This document shows positions 26,019 to 33,900 of a stretch of 34,107 nt of DNA, piece after piece. Each line of letters starts with the position of its first letter. Positions within the stretch are counted from its first letter, which is position 1. This DNA comes from an uncultured Clostridium sp. GTDB lineage: Bacteria; Bacillota; Clostridia; Peptostreptococcales; Peptostreptococcaceae. The notes beneath the pieces were generated by a model. The model saw only the letters and a list, made by a program, of their open reading frames with translations. It was not told where the DNA came from and did no database searches. The stretch covers positions 1 through 34,107 of the forward strand of contig CAMBXR010000027.1 of assembly GCA_945871955.1 (NCBI GenBank), read 5' to 3'. Both the position numbers and the translations under genes were made by a program.

Positions 26019-26824
26019 GGTTTTACTGCCTCCAATTCTTTAACTGCTGCATCATACTCTTCTCCTTGAGGAGTTCTATAATGCCATAAAATATTATTTT
26101 CCATAAATGAAATTCCTTTTCCTTTAACTGTATTTGCTATAATTAAAGTGGGTTTATTACCTTCATTTTCTACAGATTTTAACGCCTCTCTTAATTCATC
26201 ATGATTATGACCATCAACTTCTTTTACATTCCATCCAAATGAACTCCATTTTTCACTAAATGGCGTTATTTCTAATGTGTTATCACAAAAATCCAAACTT
26301 TGCATATTATTATGATCTATAATAGCTACTAAATTATCTAATCTAAAGTGATTTGCAAATAAAGCTGCTTCCCATACAGAACCTTCATTACACTCACCAT
26401 CACCTAATATAACGTATACTTTATGATTTTTTTTGTCTTTTTTCGCCGCTAGAGCCATTCCTGCTCCTACTGATAATCCATGTCCTAATGATCCTGTGGA
26501 AAAATCAATTCCAGGTATTTTATGAGATACATGACCTGATAATCTACTTCCATTAGCATAATGAGTCTTTAATTCTTCTACGTCAAAAAAACCACATTCT
26601 GCTATAGCTGCATATATAGCTGCTCCTGCATGCCCCTTACTCAGTATAATTCTATCTCTTTTATCACTATTTGGTTCTTTAGGATCATAGTTCAGTATAT
26701 CTGCATATAAAACCGCTATTATATCTGATACTGATAATACAGAACCTATATGTGATCCTTTTGAAATATGAGTCATTTCTATTCCATGTCGCTTTATATT
26801 CCATGCTAATTTTAAACTGTTCAT
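26000..26824 (-). CDS. Transketolase-like enzyme, N-terminal subunit (split)
   Basis: A 274-aa protein with the diphosphate-binding domain (COG3959). LSKGHAGAAIYA with His65, GSLGHGLSVGAGMA (111-124), and the thiamine-binding motif from GDGECNEGS (141-149) to DHNN are all intact. It supplies half of the ThDP site with the C-terminal subunit; such split pairs are common in Clostridia. It follows the acyltransferase-3 gene with 3 bases between stop and start. A metabolic transketolase is usually a single ~660-aa chain; the location and split form suggest a dedicated pathway role. Confidence 0.93.
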   Translation of the reverse strand: MNSLKLAWNIKRHGIEMTHISKGSHIGSVLSVSDIIAVLYADILNYDPKEPNSDKRDRIILSKGHAGAAIYAAIAECGFFDVEELKTHYANGSRLSGHVSHKIPGIDFSTGSLGHGLSVGAGMALAAKKDKKNHKVYVILGDGECNEGSVWEAALFANHFRLDNLVAIIDHNNMQSLDFCDNTLEITPFSEKWSSFGWNVKEVDGHNHDELREALKSVENEGNKPTLIIANTVKGKGISFMENNILWHYRTPQGEEYDAAVKELEAVKPCEIHL

Positions 26825-26827
26825 CTT

Positions 26828-27832
26828 CTAACTTGCTCCTTCTATTCCGATTATAGTTTTAAAGAATATATTTTTTATGTTTAATATTTTGAATATTTTT
26901 ATTATAATTAAAGGCATTATAATTCCAGTTGAAAACATACATATCATTACAAGATACCAAGGTAAATGTAATATACGATTTAGTATTATTTCTACAGGTG
27001 CTTGAAATATCCATGATAGTAAATATATCGTATATGTTTTACCTTTCAATTGCTTAAATATATTTATATTTTCAACCTTATTTATAATAGATTTACTATA
27101 TTTTAAAATAAATAAAATCATCAATATTGCAATCAAAATATCTATAAATTTATTAAAGTATGCTCCATAATTCCCTTTAATAGAAAATAGTATTAGTGAT
27201 ATTATTAATAAGTATAAATTATTTGTACCTTCAAAATCATATCTTAATTTACTAGTAATAGTACCCAAAACAAAATAAATACTATATTTACATAAATCAT
27301 TTATTGCCAATAAATTACTATTAATAGATATAAAATATATAATTAATGATGTAATTATATATATGTATGTACTATATCTACTTTCATTAGCCTTTATAAC
27401 TTTTCCAAATATACAGTACATAATAAATAGCGTTGGTATGAACCAGAAATGTCCCCATATATTTTCTCTAGGATAACTTAAAACTCTAATAACATTCTCT
27501 ATATTAATAGAAATATCACCGATTATATATTTTGGTAATATTCCTATAATAGAAAGTATAAAGTATGGTATCATCAATTTAATAGCCTTGTTTTTTATGT
27601 AACTTCTATATCCTATACTAGAAATAGAATTAGAATAATTGAATAGAAATCCAGCTATAAAGAAAAATAATGGCATATGAAACACATATATATATTTTTG
27701 AATAATTTTCATAAACTCAGGAATTCCAACATCATGTATATTTAAAGGATATGAATGACCAAATACAACTAATATTGTTCCTATTATATAGGCCAAATTA
27801 ATATATTCTAACTGAACTTTTTTCTTTTCCAT
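26828..27832 (-). CDS. Acyltransferase 3 family membrane protein (polysaccharide O-acyltransferase)
   Basis: A 334-aa membrane protein with about ten helices. The N-terminal EYINLAYIIGTILVVFGHSY, with the catalytic-type His26, FHMPLFFFIAGFLF, and GHFWFIPTLF match the acyltransferase-3 family (PF01757; OafA/WecH-like). It would move an acyl group, usually acetyl, from the cytoplasmic donor to a sugar of the lipid-linked unit or polymer. AGGG lies before the ATG. It sits between the aldo/keto reductase and the split transketolase, so it may decorate the sugar those enzymes make. Confidence 0.88.
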   Translation of the reverse strand: MEKKKVQLEYINLAYIIGTILVVFGHSYPLNIHDVGIPEFMKIIQKYIYVFHMPLFFFIAGFLFNYSNSISSIGYRSYIKNKAIKLMIPYFILSIIGILPKYIIGDISINIENVIRVLSYPRENIWGHFWFIPTLFIMYCIFGKVIKANESRYSTYIYIITSLIIYFISINSNLLAINDLCKYSIYFVLGTITSKLRYDFEGTNNLYLLIISLILFSIKGNYGAYFNKFIDILIAILMILFILKYSKSIINKVENINIFKQLKGKTYTIYLLSWIFQAPVEIILNRILHLPWYLVMICMFSTGIIMPLIIIKIFKILNIKNIFFKTIIGIEGAS

Positions 27833-27840
27833 AACTAACC

Positions 27841-28779
27841 CTATTCTTTAGATATCATTTCAAGTATTTTTATATGCTCTTCAGATAAATTCCATCCAAG
27901 AGCCTCTCTATTACCGTTAAGTTGATTTATATTTTTCACACCTGCTATAACTACCGAATCACTTAGATAGTCTAAAATCCATCTAATTGCTACTGCAGAT
28001 ACTGGTTTATCTATCTCATTTGATATTTTTTTTAGTTCCTCTACTATCTTTAAGTTTTTAATTAACTTCTCACCATGAAAATTAACATATATGTCCCTAG
28101 ATCTTCTGTCATTTGCTTCAAATGTTACATTTTTATCATATTTTCCTGTTAATATACCTTGCCCTAAACTTCCCCATGTAAGTGGTGTAACCTCTAATCG
28201 CTTCGATATATCAAACATCTCTTTTTCATTTCTTCTACATGCTAAACTATACTCATTTTGAAAACTAACAAACTTATTATTATATTTTTCAAGTTCTTTT
28301 ACATCTTCTTCATGTATATTAGATAATCCAATATACCTAATATAACCTTTGTCTTTTAATTTTTCTAATGTTTCAATTACATCTCCAATAGGTGTAATTC
28401 CATCTCGATAATGTATTTGATATAAGTCTATATAGTCTGTATTTAGTCTTTTTAAACTATTTTCTAATGCTTGCCTTATCCACTCGGGACTATTATCATA
28501 GAAAGTTCTTCCATTTTCCACTCTAACACCAAATTTAGTACCTATTACTGCTTCATGTCTATTTGACCCTAATGCTTTTCCTAAAAGTTCTTCTGACTTT
28601 CCTAATCCATAAGTATCCGCATTATCAAAGAAATTAACCCCTTCTTGTAACGCCACTTTAACTGTTTCTATTAAATTTTCTTCTTTTACTTTTCCCCATC
28701 CATGGCCTCCCATCGGGCATCCACCTACACATAATCTAGATACCTTTAGGTCTGAATTTTTTAATTTTATATATTCCAT
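27841..28779 (-). CDS. Aldo/keto reductase
   Basis: A 312-aa NADPH-dependent (alpha/beta)8-barrel reductase. The catalytic tetrad is complete: Asp52 (FFDNADTYG), Tyr57, Lys82 (IGTKFG) and His123 (YQIHYRDG). The C-terminal VIAGVKNINQLNGN is the usual NADP-binding segment. AAAGGAT lies before the ATG. It precedes the acyltransferase and split transketolase with gaps of less than 10 bp, implying a shared pathway, for example reduction of a keto or aldehyde sugar to a polyol or deoxysugar. Related enzymes act on NDP-keto sugars in antibiotic pathways, but the substrate is not predictable. Confidence 0.92.
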   Translation of the reverse strand: MEYIKLKNSDLKVSRLCVGGCPMGGHGWGKVKEENLIETVKVALQEGVNFFDNADTYGLGKSEELLGKALGSNRHEAVIGTKFGVRVENGRTFYDNSPEWIRQALENSLKRLNTDYIDLYQIHYRDGITPIGDVIETLEKLKDKGYIRYIGLSNIHEEDVKELEKYNNKFVSFQNEYSLACRRNEKEMFDISKRLEVTPLTWGSLGQGILTGKYDKNVTFEANDRRSRDIYVNFHGEKLIKNLKIVEELKKISNEIDKPVSAVAIRWILDYLSDSVVIAGVKNINQLNGNREALGWNLSEEHIKILEMISKE

Positions 28780-28782
28780 TTT

Positions 28783-29472
28783 TTATCCTTTCTTAGTGAT
28801 AACCTTTATTGATTTTTCAATCACTTTACTTACAGTTTTAATAAATATTTTCAAGTCTACATTAAAAGATACTTCTTTTGCATATTTTATTCTAAGTTTA
28901 TTTTTCTTTTTTAATACATATTTTTCATACATATCATCTGCATTTTCTTCACCTACAATTTCATCTAGACTTATAAATTCTATTGAACTATAATCAGTAA
29001 TTCCAGGTCTTACTTTTAATATATATTCCTCTTCACCTACATATTGATTTGTATATTTTAATAGCTCTGGTCTAGGTCCTACAAAACTCATGCTTCCATT
29101 AATAATATTTAGTAATTGAGGTATTTCATCTAACTTGGTTTTTCTAAGAAATCCACCAACTTTAGTTATTCTACTATCATTAAGTGCTGTCGTTCCTCCA
29201 CCTATTTTATCCGCATCTTTAACCATCGTTCTAAATTTAAATATTTTAAAAGTTTTATTATTGTATCCTCCACGATCGGCCTTATAAAAAATAGGAAAAC
29301 CAGTCTCAATAACTATAAGTAAACTTATAACTATGTATATTGGTGATAAAATTATTAATAAGATAATGGCTAATATCAAATCTAGTAACCTTTTTATCTT
29401 TGTATTGTATATTGATGAATAATTTATATAAAATTTATTCATTTCTATTTCTTGCGATATATTTTGTTTCAA
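28783..29472 (-). CDS. Second polyprenyl-phosphate phosphoglycosyl transferase (bacterial sugar transferase)
   Basis: A 229-aa PF02397 protein: an N-terminal ~25-residue leader, one re-entrant membrane helix (LLDLILAIILLIILSPIYIV), FKIFKFRTM, the active-site region KLDEIPQLLNIINGSMSFVG plus PRPE, and VRPGITDYSS. These enzymes move sugar-1-phosphate to undecaprenyl phosphate. Unlike the usual GWAQ or GLWQ, it has GITDYSSIEF. The frame begins at ATG 29478, directly abutting G6; TTG at 29472 has the same 6-base spacing from G6 as capD has, so I prefer it. It follows the BY-kinase gene by 22 bases. It is one of two such enzymes here. Confidence 0.9.
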   Translation of the reverse strand: MKQNISQEIEMNKFYINYSSIYNTKIKRLLDLILAIILLIILSPIYIVISLLIVIETGFPIFYKADRGGYNNKTFKIFKFRTMVKDADKIGGGTTALNDSRITKVGGFLRKTKLDEIPQLLNIINGSMSFVGPRPELLKYTNQYVGEEEYILKVRPGITDYSSIEFISLDEIVGEENADDMYEKYVLKKKNKLRIKYAKEVSFNVDLKIFIKTVSKVIEKSIKVITKKG

Positions 29473-29500
29473 AATCATCCCCCCTTAGATATCATAGTTT

Positions 29501-30169
29501 TTATTTACTACCATAGTATGAGTAGTAATAATAATCATTTTTTTGTGCCTTATATGAATTTAAAACAGCTCCTATAATATTTGCATTTACTGAATCTAGT
29601 TTTTTCTTAGATTCTTCCAATTGTTTCATTTCCACACCTTCTGATTTGACAACTAATACTGTTCCATCTATAAATGATGCTAATACTCCTGCATCTGTAA
29701 CTAGACCTATTGGAGGTGTATCTATAAATATATAGTCATAAACATTTTTTAGTTCTTCTATTAAATGTTTCATACTATCTGATGAGAGTAACTCTGCTGG
29801 GTTTGGAGGTATTGCTCCTGCTGTTAATATATCAAGATTTTTCATCTCCGTTTTTTGTATACACTTAGACATCTCTCTATTATGCACTAATATATCTGTA
29901 AATCCGTATATGTTACCCATTTTAAACATTTTATGTACACTAGGGTTTCTCAGGTCACAATCTATAAGTAATACTTTTTTATCTAAGTTAGCAAAGTTCA
30001 CAGCTAGATTAACTACTGTTGTTGTTTTCCCTTCATTTTTATCTGAGCTTGTTACTAATATAGTTTTCATATTTTTATCTACATTAGAATACTGTATACT
30101 AGTTCTTATGGCTCTGTATTGCTCAGATATTACTGACTTTGGATCATTGTATGATATAATTTCTTTCAT
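29501..30169 (-). CDS. capB: BY-kinase (bacterial tyrosine autokinase), CapB/CpsD type
   Basis: A 222-aa cytoplasmic P-loop kinase that partners the membrane modulator encoded just upstream and controls chain length and export. Walker A SSDKNEGKTT (41-50), Walker A' VLLIDCDLRNPS (66-77), Walker B YIFIDTPP (146-153) and a C-terminal tyrosine cluster (YYYYSYYG) are present. The N-terminal SEQYRAIRTSIQYS is the family interface motif. The start is the ATG at 30167-30169, with GGAGG 5 bases upstream; the open frame extends four codons further. No partner PHP or low-molecular-weight phosphatase gene lies in the window. Confidence 0.95.
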   Translation of the reverse strand: MKEIISYNDPKSVISEQYRAIRTSIQYSNVDKNMKTILVTSSDKNEGKTTTVVNLAVNFANLDKKVLLIDCDLRNPSVHKMFKMGNIYGFTDILVHNREMSKCIQKTEMKNLDILTAGAIPPNPAELLSSDSMKHLIEELKNVYDYIFIDTPPIGLVTDAGVLASFIDGTVLVVKSEGVEMKQLEESKKKLDSVNANIIGAVLNSYKAQKNDYYYYSYYGSK

Positions 30170-30181
30170 TACGCCCTCCAA

Positions 30182-30886
30182 TTATTTTCTTTTATTTTTC
30201 TTAGATTTCTTCTTATCACCAGTTTCATAATAAATCACTGTTCCCAGTACTGGTATTCCTACACATGCTTCTATATCTTCTGGTGTTTTTATTTTATTAT
30301 CTAAGTAGTCAAGTAAAAATACTATAAATATTCCTATTACTATAGCTATTATAGCTGCCATCATCATATTTTTTGTTTTATTTGGACTAATTGGCGATGT
30401 TGGTATAACTGCTGTATCTATTACTTCTATACCATCTACTTTTGCTATTCTTTTTAATTCACTTCCAAATACTTCTGGAACTTCATTTGCTATATCTTTT
30501 GCTATTTGTGGATTAGTACTTTGAACTGTTACATTCATAACTGGTCCACTTATAGAATTTATTTGTATTGCATTTCCTATTTGCCCTTGACTCATGTTCA
30601 AGTTTAAATTCTTTTTTATTTGATTTGTTACTTTTCTAGATTTTATTATAGGTTTATATTTTTCTACTAAATTAGTACCATAGTTCATATCTTCTTCTGT
30701 AATTTGTGCATTTTCATTTTGATTAAAGTTAACCATAAATGTTAATTCTGCTTGATATACTGGTTCTATTACAAAAAAGTTTAAAACTCCACTAATAGCA
30801 ACTGCTATAGTTACTAATACAGCTATTATCCATCCTCTTTTTCTAAATATCTGTAGATATTCTTTTAAATCTATTGCTTCGTTCAT
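30182..30886 (-). CDS. capA: Wzz/CapA-type chain-length regulator and kinase modulator
   Basis: A 234-aa membrane protein with helices at about 18-40 and 175-197, an extracellular domain between them, and a basic cytoplasmic tail (KKKSKKNKRK). The Pro-rich TSPISPNKT before the second helix is the typical polysaccharide co-polymerase motif. It activates the BY-kinase and sets polymer length. AAAGGAAGG precedes the ATG, and a 12-bp gap separates it from the kinase. This split CapA/CapB arrangement is the usual Firmicute form. Confidence 0.94.
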   Translation of the reverse strand: MNEAIDLKEYLQIFRKRGWIIAVLVTIAVAISGVLNFFVIEPVYQAELTFMVNFNQNENAQITEEDMNYGTNLVEKYKPIIKSRKVTNQIKKNLNLNMSQGQIGNAIQINSISGPVMNVTVQSTNPQIAKDIANEVPEVFGSELKRIAKVDGIEVIDTAVIPTSPISPNKTKNMMMAAIIAIVIGIFIVFLLDYLDNKIKTPEDIEACVGIPVLGTVIYYETGDKKKSKKNKRK

Positions 30887-30900
30887 ATCGTCCTTCCTTT

Positions 30901-31509
30901 CTAGTTATTTCCATTGAATTTTTCCATAGTCACATGACCATCTTGACTTATACCATCTTTTTTTATTACTTTTAATACTGTCATAAAAAGTATTTTTATA
31001 TCTAATATTAAATTATAATTATCGATATACTCCACATCTAGTTTGAATCTTTCTGCCCAACTTATAGAATTTCTTCCGTTAACTTGAGCCCATCCTGTAA
31101 TTCCTGGTCTTACTTCATGACGTCTCCACTGCTCTGTTGAGTATAAATCTTTATACTCAACTAATAGTGGTCTAGGTCCCACTAAGCTCATATCTCCTAA
31201 AAAGACATTTACTAATTCTGGGAGCTCGTCTATACTTGTACTTCTTAACAATTTTCCAAAAGAAGTTAGTCTTTCTTCATCTGGAAGTTGATTTCCGTAT
31301 TTATCAGTTGCATCAAGCATAGTTCTAAATTTTATCATTTTAAATACTTTTCCATCTTTACCTATTCTGTCTTGGGTAAAGAATATTGGAGATCCTAAGT
31401 TTTTTCTTATTAAAATTGCTGCTATTATTAAAATCGGCGAAAGTACTATAAGTCCAAGTCCTGAACACACTATGTCTATAGCTCTTTTAACTGCATACTG
31501 AAACTTCAT
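30901..31509 (-). CDS. PglC-like phosphoglycosyl transferase (initiating enzyme)
   Basis: A 202-aa monotopic sugar transferase (PF02397) of PglC size. It has one N-terminal re-entrant helix (about 9-34), FKMIKFRTM, the Asp-Glu dyad in TSIDELPELVNVFLGDMSLV followed by GPRP, and VRPGITGWAQVNGRNSISW. It should start the repeat unit by moving a HexNAc-1-phosphate, possibly a 4-keto-derived 6-deoxy HexNAc, to undecaprenyl phosphate. It overlaps the dehydratase gene by 23 bases and has AAAGGAG before the ATG, so the two are tightly coupled and probably act in sequence. Confidence 0.92.
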   Translation of the reverse strand: MKFQYAVKRAIDIVCSGLGLIVLSPILIIAAILIRKNLGSPIFFTQDRIGKDGKVFKMIKFRTMLDATDKYGNQLPDEERLTSFGKLLRSTSIDELPELVNVFLGDMSLVGPRPLLVEYKDLYSTEQWRRHEVRPGITGWAQVNGRNSISWAERFKLDVEYIDNYNLILDIKILFMTVLKVIKKDGISQDGHVTMEKFNGNN

Positions 31510-33409
31510 TTACTTTCTCCTTTCTATTGGCATCCTCTGGCCTAATGTATGTAGTAACAAATTCTCTCATTACACTATCTATAAGTTCCACATTTTCACT
31601 TTCAACAATCTTACTTAAAACTTCTAAATGCTGTTTTACTTTATTAGTATCAAAGTCCACAGGCTTTCCAATAAATATTTTTTTATTATCTGTAGATGTT
31701 AGACCTTCTTCACTCATAAGAAGCTCTTCATACAACTTCTCTCCAGGTCTAAGTCCAGTAAACTCAATCTTGATATCCACATTAGGTTCAAATCCACTAA
31801 GCTTTATTAGGTTATTAGCAAGATCCACAATCTTTACTGGCTCACCCATATCTAGGATGAATATCTCTCCACCCTTAGCCATAGCACCTGCTTGTATAAC
31901 AAGACCTACAGCCTCTGGAATAGTCATAAAATATCTGATAATCTCTGGATGTGTAATAGTTACTGGTCCACCTTCCGCTATTTGCTTTTTAAACAGTGGA
32001 ATAACACTACCATTACTTCCCAGTACATTTCCAAAACGAACAGCAACAAACTCCGTCTCACTTTTTTCATTAAGTGTTTGAATTATCATTTCTGCTGCTC
32101 TCTTAGTGGCACCCATTATATTAGTCGGGTTAACTGCCTTATCTGTTGATATAAGTACAAATCTTTTTACTTTATACTTATCTGCTAAACTTGCAACCTT
32201 GTATGTTCCAAATATATTATTCTTTATAGCTTCACTTGGCGCATTTTCCATAAGAGGTACATGTTTGTGAGCAGCAGCATGGAATACTACTTCTGGTCTG
32301 TATTCTTTAAATATTTCTTCCATTCTCACTTCTTCTCTAATAGAAGCAATTATTGTACTAAGATTTAAATTTTGTCCATATTTTCTTATAAGCTCTTGCT
32401 GTATTGCATAAGCATTATTTTCGTAGTTATCTACTATTATCAAATGTTTTGGATTAAAAGTTGCTATTTGTCTACATAGCTCACTTCCTATGGATCCTCC
32501 ACCACCTGTAACTAGTACTACTTTGTTTTCTACATAATCACTGATCTCTTTTAGATTTGTTTTGATAGGCTCTCTTCCTAATAAATCTTCTATCTCTACA
32601 TCCCTTATTTTCTTTATATCAACTTTACCATCTATAATTTCATACATTCCTGGTAAAGTTTTTAATTTACATTTTGTTTCTTGGCATTTTTCTATAATTG
32701 CTTTTTTTTCTTCTTTACTTACATTAGCCATTGTTATTATAATTTCATCTATATGATGTTGATTTACTATTTTCTGTACATCATCAGTAGTTCCAAGTAT
32801 TTTAATATTATGAATTCTTCTTCCTACTTTATTTATATCATCATCTAGTAGTCCCACAATCTTCTTCTTCATTTGTGGATTTCTTTTTATTTCATTTATA
32901 ATCACATGACCGGCAGTTCCTGCTCCCACAAGAAGTACTCTTGATTCTTCTTCTTTTATATATCCACGATTAGCTAATCTTCTTCCACTTCTATAGCAAA
33001 GTCTTACTCCTATTGTGGATGCTGCTATGAATATTACATATACTAAATAGAATAGTATGGAATAATTATATCCTAATATTTTATGTACTATTATAGAAAT
33101 GGAAGTATATATTACACTACTTATTATTATTGATAGTATTTCTTCATCTCCAGCATATCTCCATAAACTGCTATAGCATCCACTTTTCATAAATATACCT
33201 ATATGTAAAACTATACATATTCCTAAAGGTATAATAATATTATTTAGCTCTATCACTCTATTATCTTGTATAAGTCTCAATGATAATAATAAGGCTATTA
33301 GTATGAAACATATATCTACAGATAGAAGAATAGCTTGTCTAACTCTATATGTATTTAATAGCTTTCTTATAGCACTTTCTTTTTGAGGATTATTTAAATT
33401 TAATTCCAC
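31487..33409 (-). CDS. capD: CapD/PglF-type membrane NDP-HexNAc 4,6-dehydratase
   Basis: A 640-aa protein with four N-terminal membrane helices (to about 135), a first Rossmann domain (VGAGTAG, 161-167) and a C-terminal catalytic SDR (GGGGSIG, 302-308). It converts UDP-GlcNAc to a 4-keto-6-deoxy sugar. AAAHKHVPLME, STDKAVNPTN (421-430) and Met432/Lys436 in IMGATKRAAE, where Met takes the usual Tyr place, match PglF/CapD inverting or retaining dehydratases. The start is GTG at 33407-33409, six bases after a G6 tract. It is the first gene of the main operon. No dedicated PglE or PglD is seen, so its keto product must be finished by another enzyme. Confidence 0.94.
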   Translation of the reverse strand: MELNLNNPQKESAIRKLLNTYRVRQAILLSVDICFILIALLLSLRLIQDNRVIELNNIIIPLGICIVLHIGIFMKSGCYSSLWRYAGDEEILSIIISSVIYTSISIIVHKILGYNYSILFYLVYVIFIAASTIGVRLCYRSGRRLANRGYIKEEESRVLLVGAGTAGHVIINEIKRNPQMKKKIVGLLDDDINKVGRRIHNIKILGTTDDVQKIVNQHHIDEIIITMANVSKEEKKAIIEKCQETKCKLKTLPGMYEIIDGKVDIKKIRDVEIEDLLGREPIKTNLKEISDYVENKVVLVTGGGGSIGSELCRQIATFNPKHLIIVDNYENNAYAIQQELIRKYGQNLNLSTIIASIREEVRMEEIFKEYRPEVVFHAAAHKHVPLMENAPSEAIKNNIFGTYKVASLADKYKVKRFVLISTDKAVNPTNIMGATKRAAEMIIQTLNEKSETEFVAVRFGNVLGSNGSVIPLFKKQIAEGGPVTITHPEIIRYFMTIPEAVGLVIQAGAMAKGGEIFILDMGEPVKIVDLANNLIKLSGFEPNVDIKIEFTGLRPGEKLYEELLMSEEGLTSTDNKKIFIGKPVDFDTNKVKQHLEVLSKIVESENVELIDSVMREFVTTYIRPEDANRKEKVNEVSVCS

Positions 33410-33420
33410 AATCTTCCCCC

Positions 33421-33573
33421 CTATATTTTTTCTTTATCTAACTGCAATTTATTTAAAACTGTTTCCAGCACATTAGCATCAGCTTTTTTCAGATTTTCAA
33501 TCACTATTTGTGCATAACTTAAATCCGTTTCTTTTGCCCCAACAACATACATTACGTCATCCACATTTTTTCT
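33421..33573 (-). pseudogene. C-terminal relic of a BY-kinase in the operon leader
   Basis: A short frame, open from 33573 to the TAG at 33421-33423, reads NVDDVMYVVGAKETDLSYAQ, then IVIENLKKADANVLETVLNK and LQLDKEKI. V-V-G-A-K-E-T-D and L-K-K-A-D-A-N-V-L-x-x-V-L-N-K match the last segment of CapB/CpsD kinases. The local capB has the equivalent LVVKSEGVEMKQLEESKKKL and NANIIGAVLN. The P-loop parts and tyrosine cluster are missing. GTG (33562-33564) or ATG (33550-33552) could start translation, but the ribosome site is weak. Either this is a relic of an older kinase gene or a small regulatory peptide; relic is more likely. Confidence 0.68.
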
Positions 33574-33666
33574 TTAATAATGAAAACTTTCCCTTAAGTC
33601 TATGGTTTATTCTATTTTTTATCTTATAAGTAATTTATTGTATTAATTTGTAAAAACACAATTAAA

Positions 33667-33695
33667 ATTTTAACATATTAAAAATTAATATACAA
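33667..33695 (-). promoter_or_regulatory. Candidate main promoter of the capsule operon
   Basis: On the minus strand TTGTAT (33690-33695) and TAAAAT (33667-33672) are spaced by 17 bases, with TG one base before the -10 box (extended -10). Transcription would start near 33660, about 250 bases before the capD start, leaving a leader that contains the kinase relic. The upstream gene ends in a strong terminator, so a promoter is required in this gap. Confidence 0.5.
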
Positions 33696-33732
33696 CATCT
33701 CAACTTCAAAAATTTACAGGTTTCAAGCACTA

Positions 33733-33760
33733 ATTTTGTCATATTTTGTCGCATTTTCAA
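33733..33760. repeat. Phased 10-bp direct repeats upstream of the promoter
   Basis: ATTTTGTC occurs at 33733-33740 and 33743-33750, and ATTTTCAA at 33753-33760, exactly 10 bases apart. They lie about 40-65 bases upstream of the candidate -35 box, on one helical face, where an activator could bind. Such A+T-rich repeats may also arise by chance. Confidence 0.4.
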
Positions 33761-33798
33761 CTATTTCATCTTTTGACCCTCTTATGATTACGTAAAAC

Positions 33799-33820
33799 AA
33801 CTTATATTTTTACATAAGTT
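33799..33820. repeat. 7-bp inverted repeat in the capsule leader
   Basis: AACTTAT (33799-33805) and ATAAGTT (33814-33820) flank 8 bases; on the plus strand T's follow. It could be a weak operator or a hairpin. There is no plus-strand gene to terminate. Confidence 0.35.
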
Positions 33821-33865
33821 TTTTTACACATAAAATATTTTTATATTTTTTATTTTAATACTTAT

Positions 33866-33899
33866 AAAAAAAGAACAACCCGCTTAGGTTGTCCTTTTT
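33866..33899 (-). terminator. Strong rho-independent terminator of the upstream partial gene
   Basis: On the minus strand GGACAACC (stem), TAAGCG (loop) and GGTTGTTC are followed by seven T's; the flanking A and T runs extend the stem. It begins right after the TAG of the partial gene at 33901 and insulates the capsule operon from upstream transcription. Confidence 0.85.
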
Positions 33900-33900
33900 G

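Larger units (their letters stand above)
33410..33900. other. 491-bp leader and intergenic region ahead of the capsule operon
   Basis: It holds, from right to left: the terminator of the upstream gene, an imperfectly placed inverted repeat (33799-33820), phased direct repeats (33733-33760), a candidate promoter (33667-33695), and a kinase relic (33421-33573). No antitermination element (JUMPstart/ops) was recognised. Confidence 0.8.
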
